From: Methylobacillus caricis
GTDB taxonomy: Bacteria; Pseudomonadota; Gammaproteobacteria; Burkholderiales; Methylophilaceae
Direction of reading: 5' to 3'
Length of the DNA: 64,000 nt
NCBI RefSeq assembly: GCF_020532705.1
Contig: NZ_JAJAVD010000004.1
Location: 713,507-777,506, forward strand
Shown here one piece after another: positions 1 through 9,199 of the stretch. The notes under the pieces are model-generated. The model worked only from the letters and a program-made list of their open reading frames with translations. It had not been told where the DNA came from and ran no database searches. The stretch's first letter is position 1; every line of letters starts with the position of its first letter. Both the position numbers and the translations under genes were made by a program.

Positions 1-244
1 CTGGCTCATGGGTGAAGCCAAGCATGGTCTCAATATCCAGCGCTATAAAGGCCTGGGTGAAATGAATCCCGAGCAATTGTGGGAAACTACCATGGATCCT
101 ACGGTGCGTCGCTTGCTCAGGGTACAGATCGACGATGCCATTGCCGCGGATGAAATCTTCACTACCTTGATGGGCGATCAGGTAGAACCACGCCGTGCTT
201 TCATTGAAGGCAATGCGCTAGGAGTAAACAATCTGGATGTGTAG
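1..244 (+). CDS. gyrB: DNA gyrase subunit B, C-terminal end (partial)
   Basis: This is the last ~80 residues of GyrB, the ATPase subunit of DNA gyrase, which introduces negative supercoils ahead of replication and transcription forks. The frame is open from the first base of the window and ends at TAG 242-244. The visible part carries the conserved TOPRIM-proximal tail: [20 protein letters not shown], the DP.VRRLL motif and the family ending with a terminal NLDV. The start and the GHKL ATPase domain lie upstream of the window. In most Proteobacteria gyrB follows dnaA and dnaN, so the window probably begins close to the replication origin; that is inference. Confidence 0.97.
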   Translation, partial: WLMGEAKHGLNIQRYKGLGEMNPEQLWETTMDPTVRRLLRVQIDDAIAADEIFTTLMGDQVEPRRAFIEGNALGVNNLDV

Positions 245-266
245 GATGTAAATTCGCACATTCAAG

Positions 267-307
267 GAAAATATTGCCGGCAGTGGGTATCTGCCGGCAA
301 TATTTTC
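267..307 (+). terminator. Rho-independent terminator of gyrB
   Basis: A perfect 16-bp inverted repeat (left arm GAAAATATTGCCGGCA at 267-282, right arm 292-307) encloses a 9-base loop. The right arm itself ends in TATTTTC, giving a short U-rich tail. It lies 22 bases after the gyrB stop codon and is the only strong hairpin in this intergenic stretch. Confidence 0.85.
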
Positions 308-666
308 TCAAGTTGTCTTCCTCTGCATCATGCGCTTGGGCAATAAAAAATAGTTGCTTCTTCAAGCCAGCCTAGTAACTCCGACGATCTGTTTTCAGTC
401 CCCTTTTATTCCAGTGCACTCATTCGCGCCATTTTTCCTGTGCGATCAATATGTAAGTAGTAACGTTTCTTGCTTGCAGTACTGTCAGTGAGCTAGTATA
501 GCTTCATTATTCGGGGGGACTGCAACATGATCAGGACAATGCTGCCATGGCATGTGGATGTAAGTTTGCGCGTATTGGAAATGAATAGCGCCAGTGGCAC
601 TCTGACAGATCGCCGGGATGGGCCTGATAGCACGTTGGCCTTAGCTTTGTAAGCTGAATTGGACTG
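308..666. other. Intergenic stretch upstream of the signalling operon
   Basis: About 360 bases without a recognisable gene. A possible sigma-70 promoter is TTGCAG (474-479), 17-bp spacer, TATAGC (497-502), on the plus strand; it is weak but sits sensibly for the kinase operon. A 41-codon ORF runs from ATG 527 to TAA 652, preceded by a GGGGGGA tract; it is listed separately at low confidence. Confidence 0.4.
527..652 (+). CDS. Possible 41-residue leader ORF (unsupported by homology)
   Basis: An ATG at 527 follows GGGGGGACTGCAAC, which could serve as a ribosome binding site (G-rich tract about 7 bases from the start). The frame runs 41 codons to TAA 650-652, 14 bases before the GTG of the histidine kinase gene. 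I do not recognise the product, and there is no signal peptide or membrane segment. It could be a chance ORF in the 5' leader of the kinase operon, or a leader peptide coupled to it. Confidence 0.2.
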   Translation: MIRTMLPWHVDVSLRVLEMNSASGTLTDRRDGPDSTLALAL

Positions 667-3441
667 GTGTTGATGGCATTCAACCGCGACATTCAGGGCG
701 TAATCCACGCGCAGAACGTCGGGGAGCGATTGGCACCTTCATTTACCCGCGTCCTGATTTTCAATGTCGCAGGGCTGGTTGTCATCCTCGGGTTGATTTT
801 GCTGGGAGCAATGGTCTGGCAAGCCATTGCCAGTACTGAAAAGCAAGCCCGGCAAGAAATCAACGAAACACTCAATCTGGCAGTGGGACGCTTGCAGCTT
901 CTTATCCATGCTGCAGAGATGACAGCGGAATCGGCCGAACGCGTTGCGCGTGCATCCGAAGTCAATGGGATCGAATTACGCCCGACGTTGGAAAGTTCGT
1001 TGGCCGCGTTCGAACAGCGGCCGGAACTGAGCTATCTTGGCATTGTCCTGCCTGAGACCGGCGAATACGGAAACCTGGAACGGACTGCGACCGGTACAAT
1101 CTGGCTCCGGCTTTTCCCTGGCGAGCGTCGCCATGATCCTGTGACAAGGAATTTTATCCTGACCGATCAGGGGTTTGCCCTACGCGAGACGTATCCTAGC
1201 GACGGCTATGATCCGCGCAAGCGGCCATTCTACCAGGCAGCATTGAACGGTCCAGCCGATGGCACTTGGATGCCCGCATACCAGTGGATCGTCCATGCCT
1301 CTGAAAGTGAACCCCTCTGGGGATTCAGCTATGTGAAGGCGCTCCGTGACGGTTCCGGGCGGCTGATGAGTGTGCTTGACACCGACTTTGACATGCCTGC
1401 GCTTAACAGTTTCCTTAATTCACTCGCCGTGCAATACCGTGCGCAACTGCAAATCGTGGAGTTGGGGCCAACGCCTCGCTTGATTGGTGCGCCTGAAGTC
1501 GGGCGGGAGCCGCTTCCGGTTCCCATGGAGCTTGTTCCCTTCACTGGATTCTCCGGCGATGTTTTTATACAGCGGATGGCGGTGGCAGGAGAGCATCAAT
1601 GGGTCGCAGCCCGTCGTATTGATCTACAGGGAGGCCTCTCTTGGTTGGTCGTTGCATCGCGTCATGCTCCCTTTATCGAGAATTCCCTGCGGAACCAGTT
1701 ATACCAACTGCTTGGCATGGGGCTGGCGATTGCCGCAGGGCTGGTGCTGGTATTGGTACTCATGACGCGTCGTTTCGGCAGGCCGCTTGCCGAATTGGAG
1801 CAGCGGGTTGCCCGCATCGGGCAAAACAAGCTGGACATATCGGGTGCAAATGGCGTTTCTACCACTGGCGAATTCCGGGAGACCCAGCTTCTAAGCGAGG
1901 CGCTGGATCGTATGGCCGTGGCGGTCGGCCAGCAAGTGCTGGCCAAGGAGCAGCAAGTGGCTTCGCTTGCACTCAAAGGGGCTATCTTCGACTTCACCTC
2001 TGCAGCGATATTCAGCCTCAACCGCCAGTTGACCGTGATCGAATGGAATATGGCCGCAGAACGATTGTTCGGCCTGGCGCGGGACAAGGCGCTCGGCCGG
2101 GCAGTCAGCGAGGTTGTGTTGGCCCCTGACGGTTCTGCCGACTGGGAAGCGATTCTGGCTACGAAAGGTAGCGGTATATTTCAATTCACCGGAGCACATG
2201 GGGCATTCGACGCGGAACTACGGCTCGTGGCCTTCACGCAGGACGGCCGTGACATCCATACCCTGGTTCTCAACGATATTTCCGAACGCAACCGGGCAGA
2301 CGCTGCCTTGCGGGACAGCCTGGCGCGTTTCCATGCTGTCGCTTGTGCTACCGGGGATGTGATATGGGACTGGAACCTAGCCACGAACCATATCTGGTGG
2401 AACGAGAACTTCCAGATCCTGTTTGGTTACACTGTAGAGGAGATCGAGCCCACGATTGCCTCATGGGCCAGCCGCATCCACCCCGAGGATCGCGGCCGGG
2501 TGGAGGCTCATATCCATGCGATTATCGACGGAACCAAGGATACCTGGGCGGACGAATACCGCTTTCGCCGCAAGGATGGCACCTACGCCGATCTGTTCGA
2601 CCGCGGCCAGGTGCTGCGCGATGCTTCAGGGCGTGGCGTGCGCATGGTTGGCGCCATGCAGGATATTACCGAGCGCAAGCAAGCCCAGGCCAGGTTGCTT
2701 GCCTTCAATGCCGAACTGGAGCAGCGGGTCTCCGACCGCACCGCAGAACTCCTCGCTATCAATCAAGAGCTGGATTCGTTCTGTCATTCCGTTTCCCACG
2801 ATTTGCGGGCACCCTTGCGTGGCATTGCTGGCTTTGCCGAAATCCTTGTCCAGCAGCATGCTGACAACCTTGACGACAAAGCCAGGAACTACCTGGGCCG
2901 CGTACTGGCGGCTACGCATCGCATGGGGGAATTGATTGACGACCTGCTTCAGCTTTCGCGCATCTCCCGGGACGAAATGAACTATCAGACAGTCAACCTC
3001 AGCGAGATCGCCAACGACATCCTAGCCGGTTTCCGGGACGGCGCGCCGGAACGCCAGGTAGAGGTCGTCGTCGAGGAGGGCCTGAGTGTCAAAGGTGATT
3101 CCAGGTTGCTGCGCATCATGCTCGAGAACCTTCTCGGCAATGCATGGAAATTTACTTCCAAGACAGACGATGCCCGTATCGTTTTCGCTAAAGTGAAGGG
3201 AAAGGATGGCGCTCCCGTCTTTTCCATCAGCGACAACGGCGCGGGTTTCGACATGCGCTATGCAAATAAACTTTTCAGTCCTTTCCAGCGGTTGCACCGC
3301 GAAACGGAATTTCCCGGCACCGGGATTGGCCTGGCTACCGTGAAGCGTATCATCAACCGGCATGGCGGGCGGATTTGGGCGCATGCCGAGCCAGGCAAGG
3401 GCGCGGTTTTTCAATTTTCCTTCGAGCAGCCTTCATCATGA
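667..3441 (+). CDS. Membrane sensor histidine kinase (Cache-HAMP-PAS-PAS-HisKA-HATPase)
   Basis: This is a 924-residue sensor kinase. A first membrane segment lies near residues 29-51, a periplasmic double-Cache-type sensor near 55-340 (note YDPRKRPFYQAA, the usual D.R.RPWY motif of ligand-binding Cache domains), a second membrane segment near 343-368, then HAMP, a PAS domain near 440-540 and a PAS/PAC domain near 552-680. The phospho-acceptor is His711 in SHDLRAPLRG. N box (NLLGNAWKF), G1 (SDNGAGFD) and G2 (GTGIGLATV) motifs of the ATPase domain are intact. It resembles phytochrome-type kinases in its catalytic half. GTG 667 is used here; ATG 673 is an equally possible start. It overlaps the next gene by ATGA, implying translational coupling. 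The ligand is unknown. Confidence 0.9.
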   Translation: MLMAFNRDIQGVIHAQNVGERLAPSFTRVLIFNVAGLVVILGLILLGAMVWQAIASTEKQARQEINETLNLAVGRLQLLIHAAEMTAESAERVARASEVNGIELRPTLESSLAAFEQRPELSYLGIVLPETGEYGNLERTATGTIWLRLFPGERRHDPVTRNFILTDQGFALRETYPSDGYDPRKRPFYQAALNGPADGTWMPAYQWIVHASESEPLWGFSYVKALRDGSGRLMSVLDTDFDMPALNSFLNSLAVQYRAQLQIVELGPTPRLIGAPEVGREPLPVPMELVPFTGFSGDVFIQRMAVAGEHQWVAARRIDLQGGLSWLVVASRHAPFIENSLRNQLYQLLGMGLAIAAGLVLVLVLMTRRFGRPLAELEQRVARIGQNKLDISGANGVSTTGEFRETQLLSEALDRMAVAVGQQVLAKEQQVASLALKGAIFDFTSAAIFSLNRQLTVIEWNMAAERLFGLARDKALGRAVSEVVLAPDGSADWEAILATKGSGIFQFTGAHGAFDAELRLVAFTQDGRDIHTLVLNDISERNRADAALRDSLARFHAVACATGDVIWDWNLATNHIWWNENFQILFGYTVEEIEPTIASWASRIHPEDRGRVEAHIHAIIDGTKDTWADEYRFRRKDGTYADLFDRGQVLRDASGRGVRMVGAMQDITERKQAQARLLAFNAELEQRVSDRTAELLAINQELDSFCHSVSHDLRAPLRGIAGFAEILVQQHADNLDDKARNYLGRVLAATHRMGELIDDLLQLSRISRDEMNYQTVNLSEIANDILAGFRDGAPERQVEVVVEEGLSVKGDSRLLRIMLENLLGNAWKFTSKTDDARIVFAKVKGKDGAPVFSISDNGAGFDMRYANKLFSPFQRLHRETEFPGTGIGLATVKRIINRHGGRIWAHAEPGKGAVFQFSFEQPSS

Positions 3442-3887
3442 ATACCAAGACCAACAAGACCATTCTTCTCGTTGAGGACAACCCGGATGACGAGGAACTG
3501 ACGCTTCTCGCCTTCGAGCAGAACAACATATTCAACACCATCACCGTGGCGCGGGACGGCGTCGAAGCGCTCGACCTGCTGTTCGGCCCTGACAACCAAG
3601 GGGGAAGTGTCGATCCTTCAATCGTCCTGCTCGACCTCAAGCTGCCCAGGATAGACGGTCTGGAAGTGCTGCGTCGTATTCGCGGCAATGCGCGCACGAA
3701 GTTTCTTCCGGTCGTGATCCTGACTTCCTCGCGTGAGGAGCAGGACCTGATTGACAGCTACAGCCTGGGTTGTAACAGCTACGTGCGCAAGCCGGTCAAT
3801 TTCGCCGAGTTTCTCGAAGCAGTGCGCCAGCTCGGTTTGTACTGGCTCCTTCTCAACGAAATGCCTTCGGGAGGCCGCGCGCCATGA
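3438..3887 (+). CDS. Single-domain response regulator (Rcp1-like)
   Basis: A 149-residue stand-alone receiver domain, of the type paired with phytochrome-like kinases. The acidic pocket is VEDNPDDEE, the phospho-acceptor is Asp66 in VLLDLKLPRIDG, the switch Thr is in VILTSSREE, and the conserved Lys is in YVRKPVNFAEF. There is no output domain, so it probably acts as a phosphorelay shuttle or by protein contact. The ATG at 3438 overlaps the TGA of the kinase, and its own TGA overlaps the ATG of the next gene, so all three proteins are likely made from one coupled message. A longer frame from 3375 is rejected because it would run inside the kinase gene. Confidence 0.9.
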   Translation: MNTKTNKTILLVEDNPDDEELTLLAFEQNNIFNTITVARDGVEALDLLFGPDNQGGSVDPSIVLLDLKLPRIDGLEVLRRIRGNARTKFLPVVILTSSREEQDLIDSYSLGCNSYVRKPVNFAEFLEAVRQLGLYWLLLNEMPSGGRAP

Positions 3888-6340
3888 CCGCCACCCTCCG
3901 TGTCCTCATGGTCGAGGATTCCGAGGATGATGCCATCCTCATCCTGGAAACCTTGGAACGGGGCGGTTTTGAGGTGCACTACCTGCGCGTCGAGACCGAG
4001 GCAAGCCTGCGCCAGGCGTTGGGGGACGGGACCTGGGACATCGTCCTGGCCGACTATTGCCTGCCATCCTTCAATGCCGAGGGGACGCTCAGGGTGCTCA
4101 GGGAAACCGGCTGTGACATCCCCGCGATTGTTGTCTCAGGGACAGTGGGGGAGGATGTTGCTGTCGAGACCATCAAGCACGGTGCCGACGATTACCTGCT
4201 TAAGCAGAACCTGATCCGTCTCGTTCCGGCGGTACAACATGCTCTCAATGCGGCCGAGAGCCACCGCCAGCGACACAGACTCGAACGCATGAAGACAATC
4301 ATCCTCGATAGTTCGCCGGACCTGATTTGCATATTCGACCAGAAAGGGCATTTTTTGGAGGTCAGTGCTGCATCGAAGAGCATGCTGGGCTACAAACCGG
4401 CCGAGCTGGCAGGGTTGCATTTCGAGCAACTGGTGCATCCGGACGACTTGGTCCGTCTCAGGGAAGAATTCAGCAAGGTGCTGCTTGGCCATCCCTCTCG
4501 GGATTTTGAGAAACGCTGCATCTGCAAGTCGGGCGAGGTTGTTTACCTGCTTTGGTCGGCTGCGTTTTCCAAGGATGATGGCGTGGTTGTCGGCATTGGA
4601 CACGACATTACCGAGCGCAAGCAAATGGAAGAGGCGCTACGCCTTGGTGAAGAAAACATCCACCGCGAGCGTGCCCTGCTGCGTGCGCTTATCGACAGTA
4701 TTCCCGACCTGATTTTTTTCAAGGACAGGAATTTTAACTTTCTCGGTTGCAACCGGGCTGCCGAGCAATATCTCGGTATTACAGAAAGCCGGCTCATCGG
4801 CAAGACAGAATTCGATATCATGCCCGAGGAATTGGCAAAGTATTACCGCATCCAGGACCAGAAGGTACTCGCTTCGGGTCAGTTGCATTATTCCGAGGAG
4901 GATATTCCCGACGCCAAAGGCAATAACCGGACCTTCGATATCATCAAGGCACCCTTCTATAGCCCGAATGATGAATTGCCGGGCCTGCTGGAGCTATGTC
5001 ACGATATTACCGATCGCAAACAAGCGGAGCAGCGCATCCGCTATCTTGCCATGTACGATGATTTGACCGGTTTGCCGAACCGCAACCTGATCCAGGACCG
5101 CATTGTGCAGACCATCGCGCATACGCGCCGTACCGGCTGCTTGCTTGCATTGCTTTACCTCGACCTGGATCGTTTCAAGGTCGTCAATGATGGCTACGGC
5201 CACTTGTTCGGCGATGCGGTATTGAAGATTTCCGGTGAGCGCCTGGTCAAGCTGGTGCGCGAAGAGGATACCGTAGCCCGTCTTGGCGGCGACGAGTTCC
5301 TGATCCTGCTGGCCGATTTGGACCAGCCAGCTGATGCCGATATTGTGGCCCGCAAGATAGTCGAGAGCCTGGATTGCCCGATTATGGTAGAGGGCCGAGA
5401 AATTTACCTCTCCGGCAGCATTGGCATAAGCATGTTTCCCCATGACGGAGAAACTGCCGATGTCTTGATCGACAATGCCGACATGGCCATGTACCGGGCC
5501 AAGGAACTTGGCCGCAACACCTACCAATTCTTTACTCGTGAGATGAGCCGGGAAACGCAGCACCGCGTCGACCTCGAAACCAAGCTGCGGGGTGCGGCTG
5601 CGGCAGGGCAATTGCATCTCGTATACCAGCCCAAGGTGAACCTGGAGAATGGCCGCATCATCGGTTGCGAAGCGCTGTTGCGCTGGCACCATCCTGAACT
5701 GGGTATTGTATCTCCTTGCGATTTTATCCCGATCGCAGAAGACTCAGGCCTGATCGTGCCGATCGGCGACTGGGTGTTGCGCAACGCGTGTGCGCAGGCA
5801 AGGCGCTGGATGGATGCCGGCTTGCCGCCAGTCTGCGTTGCGGTGAACCTCTCCGTACGCCAATTCCTGCAGCAGGATGTGGTGGCCTGGGTACGGCGCA
5901 CGCTGCAGGAGGCAGGCTTACCGCCAGAGTGGCTGGAACTTGAGCTGACCGAGAGCCTGATTGCCCAGGATATTGAGAAAGTGACTGACACCATCCACCA
6001 GCTCAAGGATATCGGCGTGAAGCTGTCCATCGATGATTTCGGGACTGGATATTCAAGCCTTAGCTACCTGAAACGTTTCCGCGTGGATACCTTGAAGATA
6101 GACAGGTCCTTCGTGCATAACATGCTGGCCGAGATGGAAGATGCGACGATTGTGCTGGCGATCATCTCCCTTGCCCACAATCTCGGGTTCAAGGTAATTG
6201 CCGAAGGTGTTGAAACCGAGCAGGATTGCCATTTTTTGCGATTGAACCACTGCGACGAGATCCAGGGATATTACTTCAGCCGACCCGCAGCTGCAGAGGA
6301 ATTCGAGACGATGTTGTACAGCGGCAAGCAACTGGCTTGA
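3884..6340 (+). CDS. REC-PAS-PAS-GGDEF-EAL c-di-GMP response regulator
   Basis: An 818-residue cytoplasmic protein: receiver domain at 1-125 (phospho-acceptor Asp57 in LADYCLPSF, Lys in DYLLKQNL), two PAS/PAC domains near 135-255 and 260-385, a GGDEF diguanylate cyclase near 390-550 and an EAL phosphodiesterase near 565-815. The cyclase motif GGDEF (468-472) is intact, as is an RxxD inhibitory site (REED, 459-462). The EAL motif (596-598), DDFGTGYSSL, KIDRSFV and AEGVET are also intact, so both activities are possible. It is the output end of the operon and links the Cache kinase to c-di-GMP turnover. Which activity dominates cannot be told from sequence. Confidence 0.92.
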   Translation: MTATLRVLMVEDSEDDAILILETLERGGFEVHYLRVETEASLRQALGDGTWDIVLADYCLPSFNAEGTLRVLRETGCDIPAIVVSGTVGEDVAVETIKHGADDYLLKQNLIRLVPAVQHALNAAESHRQRHRLERMKTIILDSSPDLICIFDQKGHFLEVSAASKSMLGYKPAELAGLHFEQLVHPDDLVRLREEFSKVLLGHPSRDFEKRCICKSGEVVYLLWSAAFSKDDGVVVGIGHDITERKQMEEALRLGEENIHRERALLRALIDSIPDLIFFKDRNFNFLGCNRAAEQYLGITESRLIGKTEFDIMPEELAKYYRIQDQKVLASGQLHYSEEDIPDAKGNNRTFDIIKAPFYSPNDELPGLLELCHDITDRKQAEQRIRYLAMYDDLTGLPNRNLIQDRIVQTIAHTRRTGCLLALLYLDLDRFKVVNDGYGHLFGDAVLKISGERLVKLVREEDTVARLGGDEFLILLADLDQPADADIVARKIVESLDCPIMVEGREIYLSGSIGISMFPHDGETADVLIDNADMAMYRAKELGRNTYQFFTREMSRETQHRVDLETKLRGAAAAGQLHLVYQPKVNLENGRIIGCEALLRWHHPELGIVSPCDFIPIAEDSGLIVPIGDWVLRNACAQARRWMDAGLPPVCVAVNLSVRQFLQQDVVAWVRRTLQEAGLPPEWLELELTESLIAQDIEKVTDTIHQLKDIGVKLSIDDFGTGYSSLSYLKRFRVDTLKIDRSFVHNMLAEMEDATIVLAIISLAHNLGFKVIAEGVETEQDCHFLRLNHCDEIQGYYFSRPAAAEEFETMLYSGKQLA

Positions 6341-6464
6341 ATGCTGGATTCACTGTCTTGTTGCAGTTGTGCCAACCACCAGGATGCTGGAATTGACCGG
6401 CTTTGCACAGCCATGTTCCCGGATAGCTGTGCTGGAAAAACTCAAGGGTTTATTCCTTTTGTAC

Positions 6465-6809
6465 CTACGCATTCAGCCAGGGCAAGGAATTGGGCGTCAC
6501 TACGTAGGTCACGCCGCCATGGTCCGACTTGAACACAAAACCATAGCTGAACATAAGTGTATCGGGCAGCCAGAACACCACCGGATCGTTGCGTTTGATG
6601 CCATCGTAGCCAGCGGCAACGGCGGCTTCAAGGGCAACATGGTATGACTCCAGGAATTCTTCTACGCTTGGCTGGTCCGCTACCAGGCTATTGATTTCTG
6701 CCTCTGCCCAGTTGCCGCCTATCATGCGGGCTGTTTCGCTCACGGTTTTGAGATAGGGCCAGCCGTGGTCGATCGGGGAAATCTTGTAAACATTCCAGTT
6801 CGTTGTCAT
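6465..6809 (-). CDS. Conserved-looking hypothetical protein, 114 residues
   Basis: I do not recognise this protein. It is soluble-looking, without signal peptide or membrane helix, rich in aromatic residues and acidic in the middle (NWAEAEINSLVADQPSVEEF, then a Tyr/Trp-rich C-terminal half). Coding potential is supported by a single clean frame with ATG 6809 and codon choice like the neighbours; no strong ribosome binding site is seen. It is convergent with the GGDEF-EAL gene and lies downstream of the glycosidase on the same strand, 111 bases away, so it might be expressed alone. Confidence 0.6.
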   Translation of the reverse strand: MTTNWNVYKISPIDHGWPYLKTVSETARMIGGNWAEAEINSLVADQPSVEEFLESYHVALEAAVAAGYDGIKRNDPVVFWLPDTLMFSYGFVFKSDHGGVTYVVTPNSLPWLNA

Positions 6810-6920
6810 ACGCTTGCTGCTCCTGCGGAACCTTATACGGTAATGAGTGGGATTAAGCCGGCTTAGTTCTCCCCGATTGATCCCCGCACTTTTGTATTGC
6901 TCACTAGAACAAGGAATTGT

Positions 6921-9140
6921 TTATTTAGCCTCAAACCGGTAGCTATTGCTTCCCATCAGCTTGCCATTGTGATCCGCAATTTGCGCCTTGAGTTCATATT
7001 GGCCGGGCTGCAGGGGTGCCAAAGGATAATCGCGCAGCTTATGACCCGAGTCGGGCAGCATTTCCAGCGGCAGTTTGAGCTGGTCTATCTGTTTGCCGTC
7101 CTTGTGGAGAGTGACGGTATATGTGGCGTGCTCATGGCCTTGCCAGGTATCGTTGATGGCCCAGAGGCCTATATTTGGAGTATCGCCGGCCTTGTATTCG
7201 TCCTGCTTCCATTCCAGGCTGGGGAGGATGGGCTGGTAGGCAATACGCAGTGCTTCATAACCTGCCTTGGGCTGGCGCCAGTAGTCGACGACACCCCAGT
7301 TGATGGACGGCCAGTTTTCTACGAACATGAACTGGAACACGGCAGAAATTGGTGCATAGCGTTGGCGCCTATAGTTTTCCACGGCAAACTGGATCAGCCT
7401 GGCCTGGTAATGCTGGGTGTTGTGGATGAATTCTTCTATGTTTTTACCCTGTGGTACATGCGCCAACTCAAAGGTTTCCTTGCGCTGGAAGTTGTGGAAT
7501 TCCCATTTCTTCCATTTTTCCTCGGTATCCGGCCATAGTTCATCGGGACTGAACATGCGCTTGAGGCTGTTCAGGCCGGGCAATGCCTGGGCACCAAACT
7601 CGGTGCTCCAAGGATTGGGGGCAGGGCGTGCAAACGAGTGCCATGAGTCAAAATACCAGCCCATCCATTCATGTTCCTTGATCCCGGATTCCTTGCGCAC
7701 TACGCGCAAGTCGTCCAGCTGTTTCACATCGGCATAGAGCAGTTCATCCAGTTTCCGATTGATATCAGGGGTGTAGGCGGGGTATTTCTGCGCCATCCAG
7801 GGAGAATCCCATGGCGGTTCGTTGTGCATGGTCCAGGAAATGATGGAAGGATGGTGGTTGAGGCCTTGTACCATGTCCTTGGCTTGTGACCTGGCCTCTA
7901 TGCTGAATGACGCATCATCGCTATATCCCCAGAGCAAGGGGAAGTCCTGCGTCAGCAGGATGCCCATCCGGTCACATAGATCGTAAAACGCAGGGGCGCT
8001 GACATGGGCATGCACACGGATGGCGTTGATATTGGCCTTCCGCATCATGGTCAGGTCTTGCTTGAACCGTTCCGGCGACATTTCCGCCAACCATTGGCTG
8101 GCAATATAATTGGTGCCGCGCAAGAATATGCGGTGCCCATTGATAAACCATTGCAGGCGATCATCCACGTGCACTTCACGAATACCAAACACCTTGTCCT
8201 GTTGGTCCAGGACACGGCTGGTTTTAGCCTCATCCTTCAGGGTGAGTTGCAGGCGGTATAGGTTGGGCTTACCGTATTCTGCGGGCCACCACAGCTCTGG
8301 TTTGTCTACAGGTAGGCTAATTGCCAGGCTGTTCTGGCCTGGTTGTAGCTTCTGGGTTTGTTTGAACTTGTAGGCCTTGCCCTTGAAGTTTTCCGGAGTG
8401 ATTTCTGCTTCTACAGTCACGGATGTTTCATGTGGAACATCGCTGCTGACAGTGCCAATAGCCTGGATATTCCATTGTTCAGCAAGCTTGCTGCCCTTGC
8501 TTTTGCGTGGAGTGACTGTGAACTCTCTCAGGGCGGCGTCATCTGAAAATTCAATGGCGACTGGCGCCCATATGCCTCCAGTGTTCTGTTCTTGCCCTCG
8601 TTCTGACCATGCGCCACCTGGCCGGGTATCGTGGTGGCTGAAGATGCCCTTGATCAGGCGCTTATGTAACGACCAGTCCTGGGGGGCTTCCAAAGGGCTA
8701 TCCACTAATACCGTGAGGGTGTTCTTGCCTTCAACCAGGTGTTTAGACACATCAAACTCAAATACCTGAAAATAGCCAATATGTTGGCCCAGGTAGTGTC
8801 CGTTCAGCCAGACATCCGCTTTGTAATCCACGCCATTGAATACCAGCTGTGCATGGCGTCCCGATTGCCTGCGATCAAGCATGAACTCTTTCTGGTACCA
8901 GGCTTGCCCACTGATATCTTTCCCCTGGCGATACCAGTTGCCCGGAACCTTGATACTTTGCCAGCCTTTGGCAGGAGGCTGAAGTTGGGGGGTGACCGGC
9001 ACACGTTCCGTGGGCAGGAACTGCCAGGAACCGCCTAGCACAAGGTTGGATCCAGCGCGGGATTGGGCATAGACATTAATGGCGCTGCAAAGCAGGCCGA
9101 GCATGAATATGAGCTTGAGAATAGGCAAGGGACGGAACAA
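6921..9140 (-). CDS. Secreted glycoside hydrolase family 2 protein
   Basis: A 739-residue protein with a typical Sec signal peptide (PILKLIFMLGLLCSAINVYA, cleavage likely after AYA-Q near residue 25). The order is the GH2 one: a jelly-roll sugar-binding domain (GSWQFLPTERV, WYRQGKDISGQAWYQKEF, HLGQHIGYFQVFEFDVSKHL), an immunoglobulin-like domain near 215-320, then a TIM barrel (RDDRL-type entry FGIREVHVDD, LRGTNYIASQW, NAIRVHAHV). The acid/base candidate is the Glu of WTMHNEPPWDSPW, the family's NE pair. GH2 contains beta-galactosidases, beta-glucuronidases and beta-mannosidases; specificity is not readable here. A secreted glycosidase is unexpected in a bacterium that otherwise looks methylotrophic. 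Confidence 0.85.
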   Translation of the reverse strand: MFRPLPILKLIFMLGLLCSAINVYAQSRAGSNLVLGGSWQFLPTERVPVTPQLQPPAKGWQSIKVPGNWYRQGKDISGQAWYQKEFMLDRRQSGRHAQLVFNGVDYKADVWLNGHYLGQHIGYFQVFEFDVSKHLVEGKNTLTVLVDSPLEAPQDWSLHKRLIKGIFSHHDTRPGGAWSERGQEQNTGGIWAPVAIEFSDDAALREFTVTPRKSKGSKLAEQWNIQAIGTVSSDVPHETSVTVEAEITPENFKGKAYKFKQTQKLQPGQNSLAISLPVDKPELWWPAEYGKPNLYRLQLTLKDEAKTSRVLDQQDKVFGIREVHVDDRLQWFINGHRIFLRGTNYIASQWLAEMSPERFKQDLTMMRKANINAIRVHAHVSAPAFYDLCDRMGILLTQDFPLLWGYSDDASFSIEARSQAKDMVQGLNHHPSIISWTMHNEPPWDSPWMAQKYPAYTPDINRKLDELLYADVKQLDDLRVVRKESGIKEHEWMGWYFDSWHSFARPAPNPWSTEFGAQALPGLNSLKRMFSPDELWPDTEEKWKKWEFHNFQRKETFELAHVPQGKNIEEFIHNTQHYQARLIQFAVENYRRQRYAPISAVFQFMFVENWPSINWGVVDYWRQPKAGYEALRIAYQPILPSLEWKQDEYKAGDTPNIGLWAINDTWQGHEHATYTVTLHKDGKQIDQLKLPLEMLPDSGHKLRDYPLAPLQPGQYELKAQIADHNGKLMGSNSYRFEAK

Positions 9141-9165
9141 TGTAACAACCTGTCATGAGTGTAGA

Positions 9166-9194
9166 CAAAAATAGGCCGGGTAATTACCCGGCCT
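9166..9194 (-). terminator. Terminator of the SRPBCC / 32-residue protein operon
   Basis: A perfect palindromic hairpin AGGCCGGGTAA/TTACCCGGCCT spans 9173-9194. Read on the minus strand it is followed by a T run (complement of AAAAATA at 9167-9173), 5 bases after the stop codon of the 32-residue gene. Confidence 0.85.
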
Positions 9195-9199
9195 GTTTC

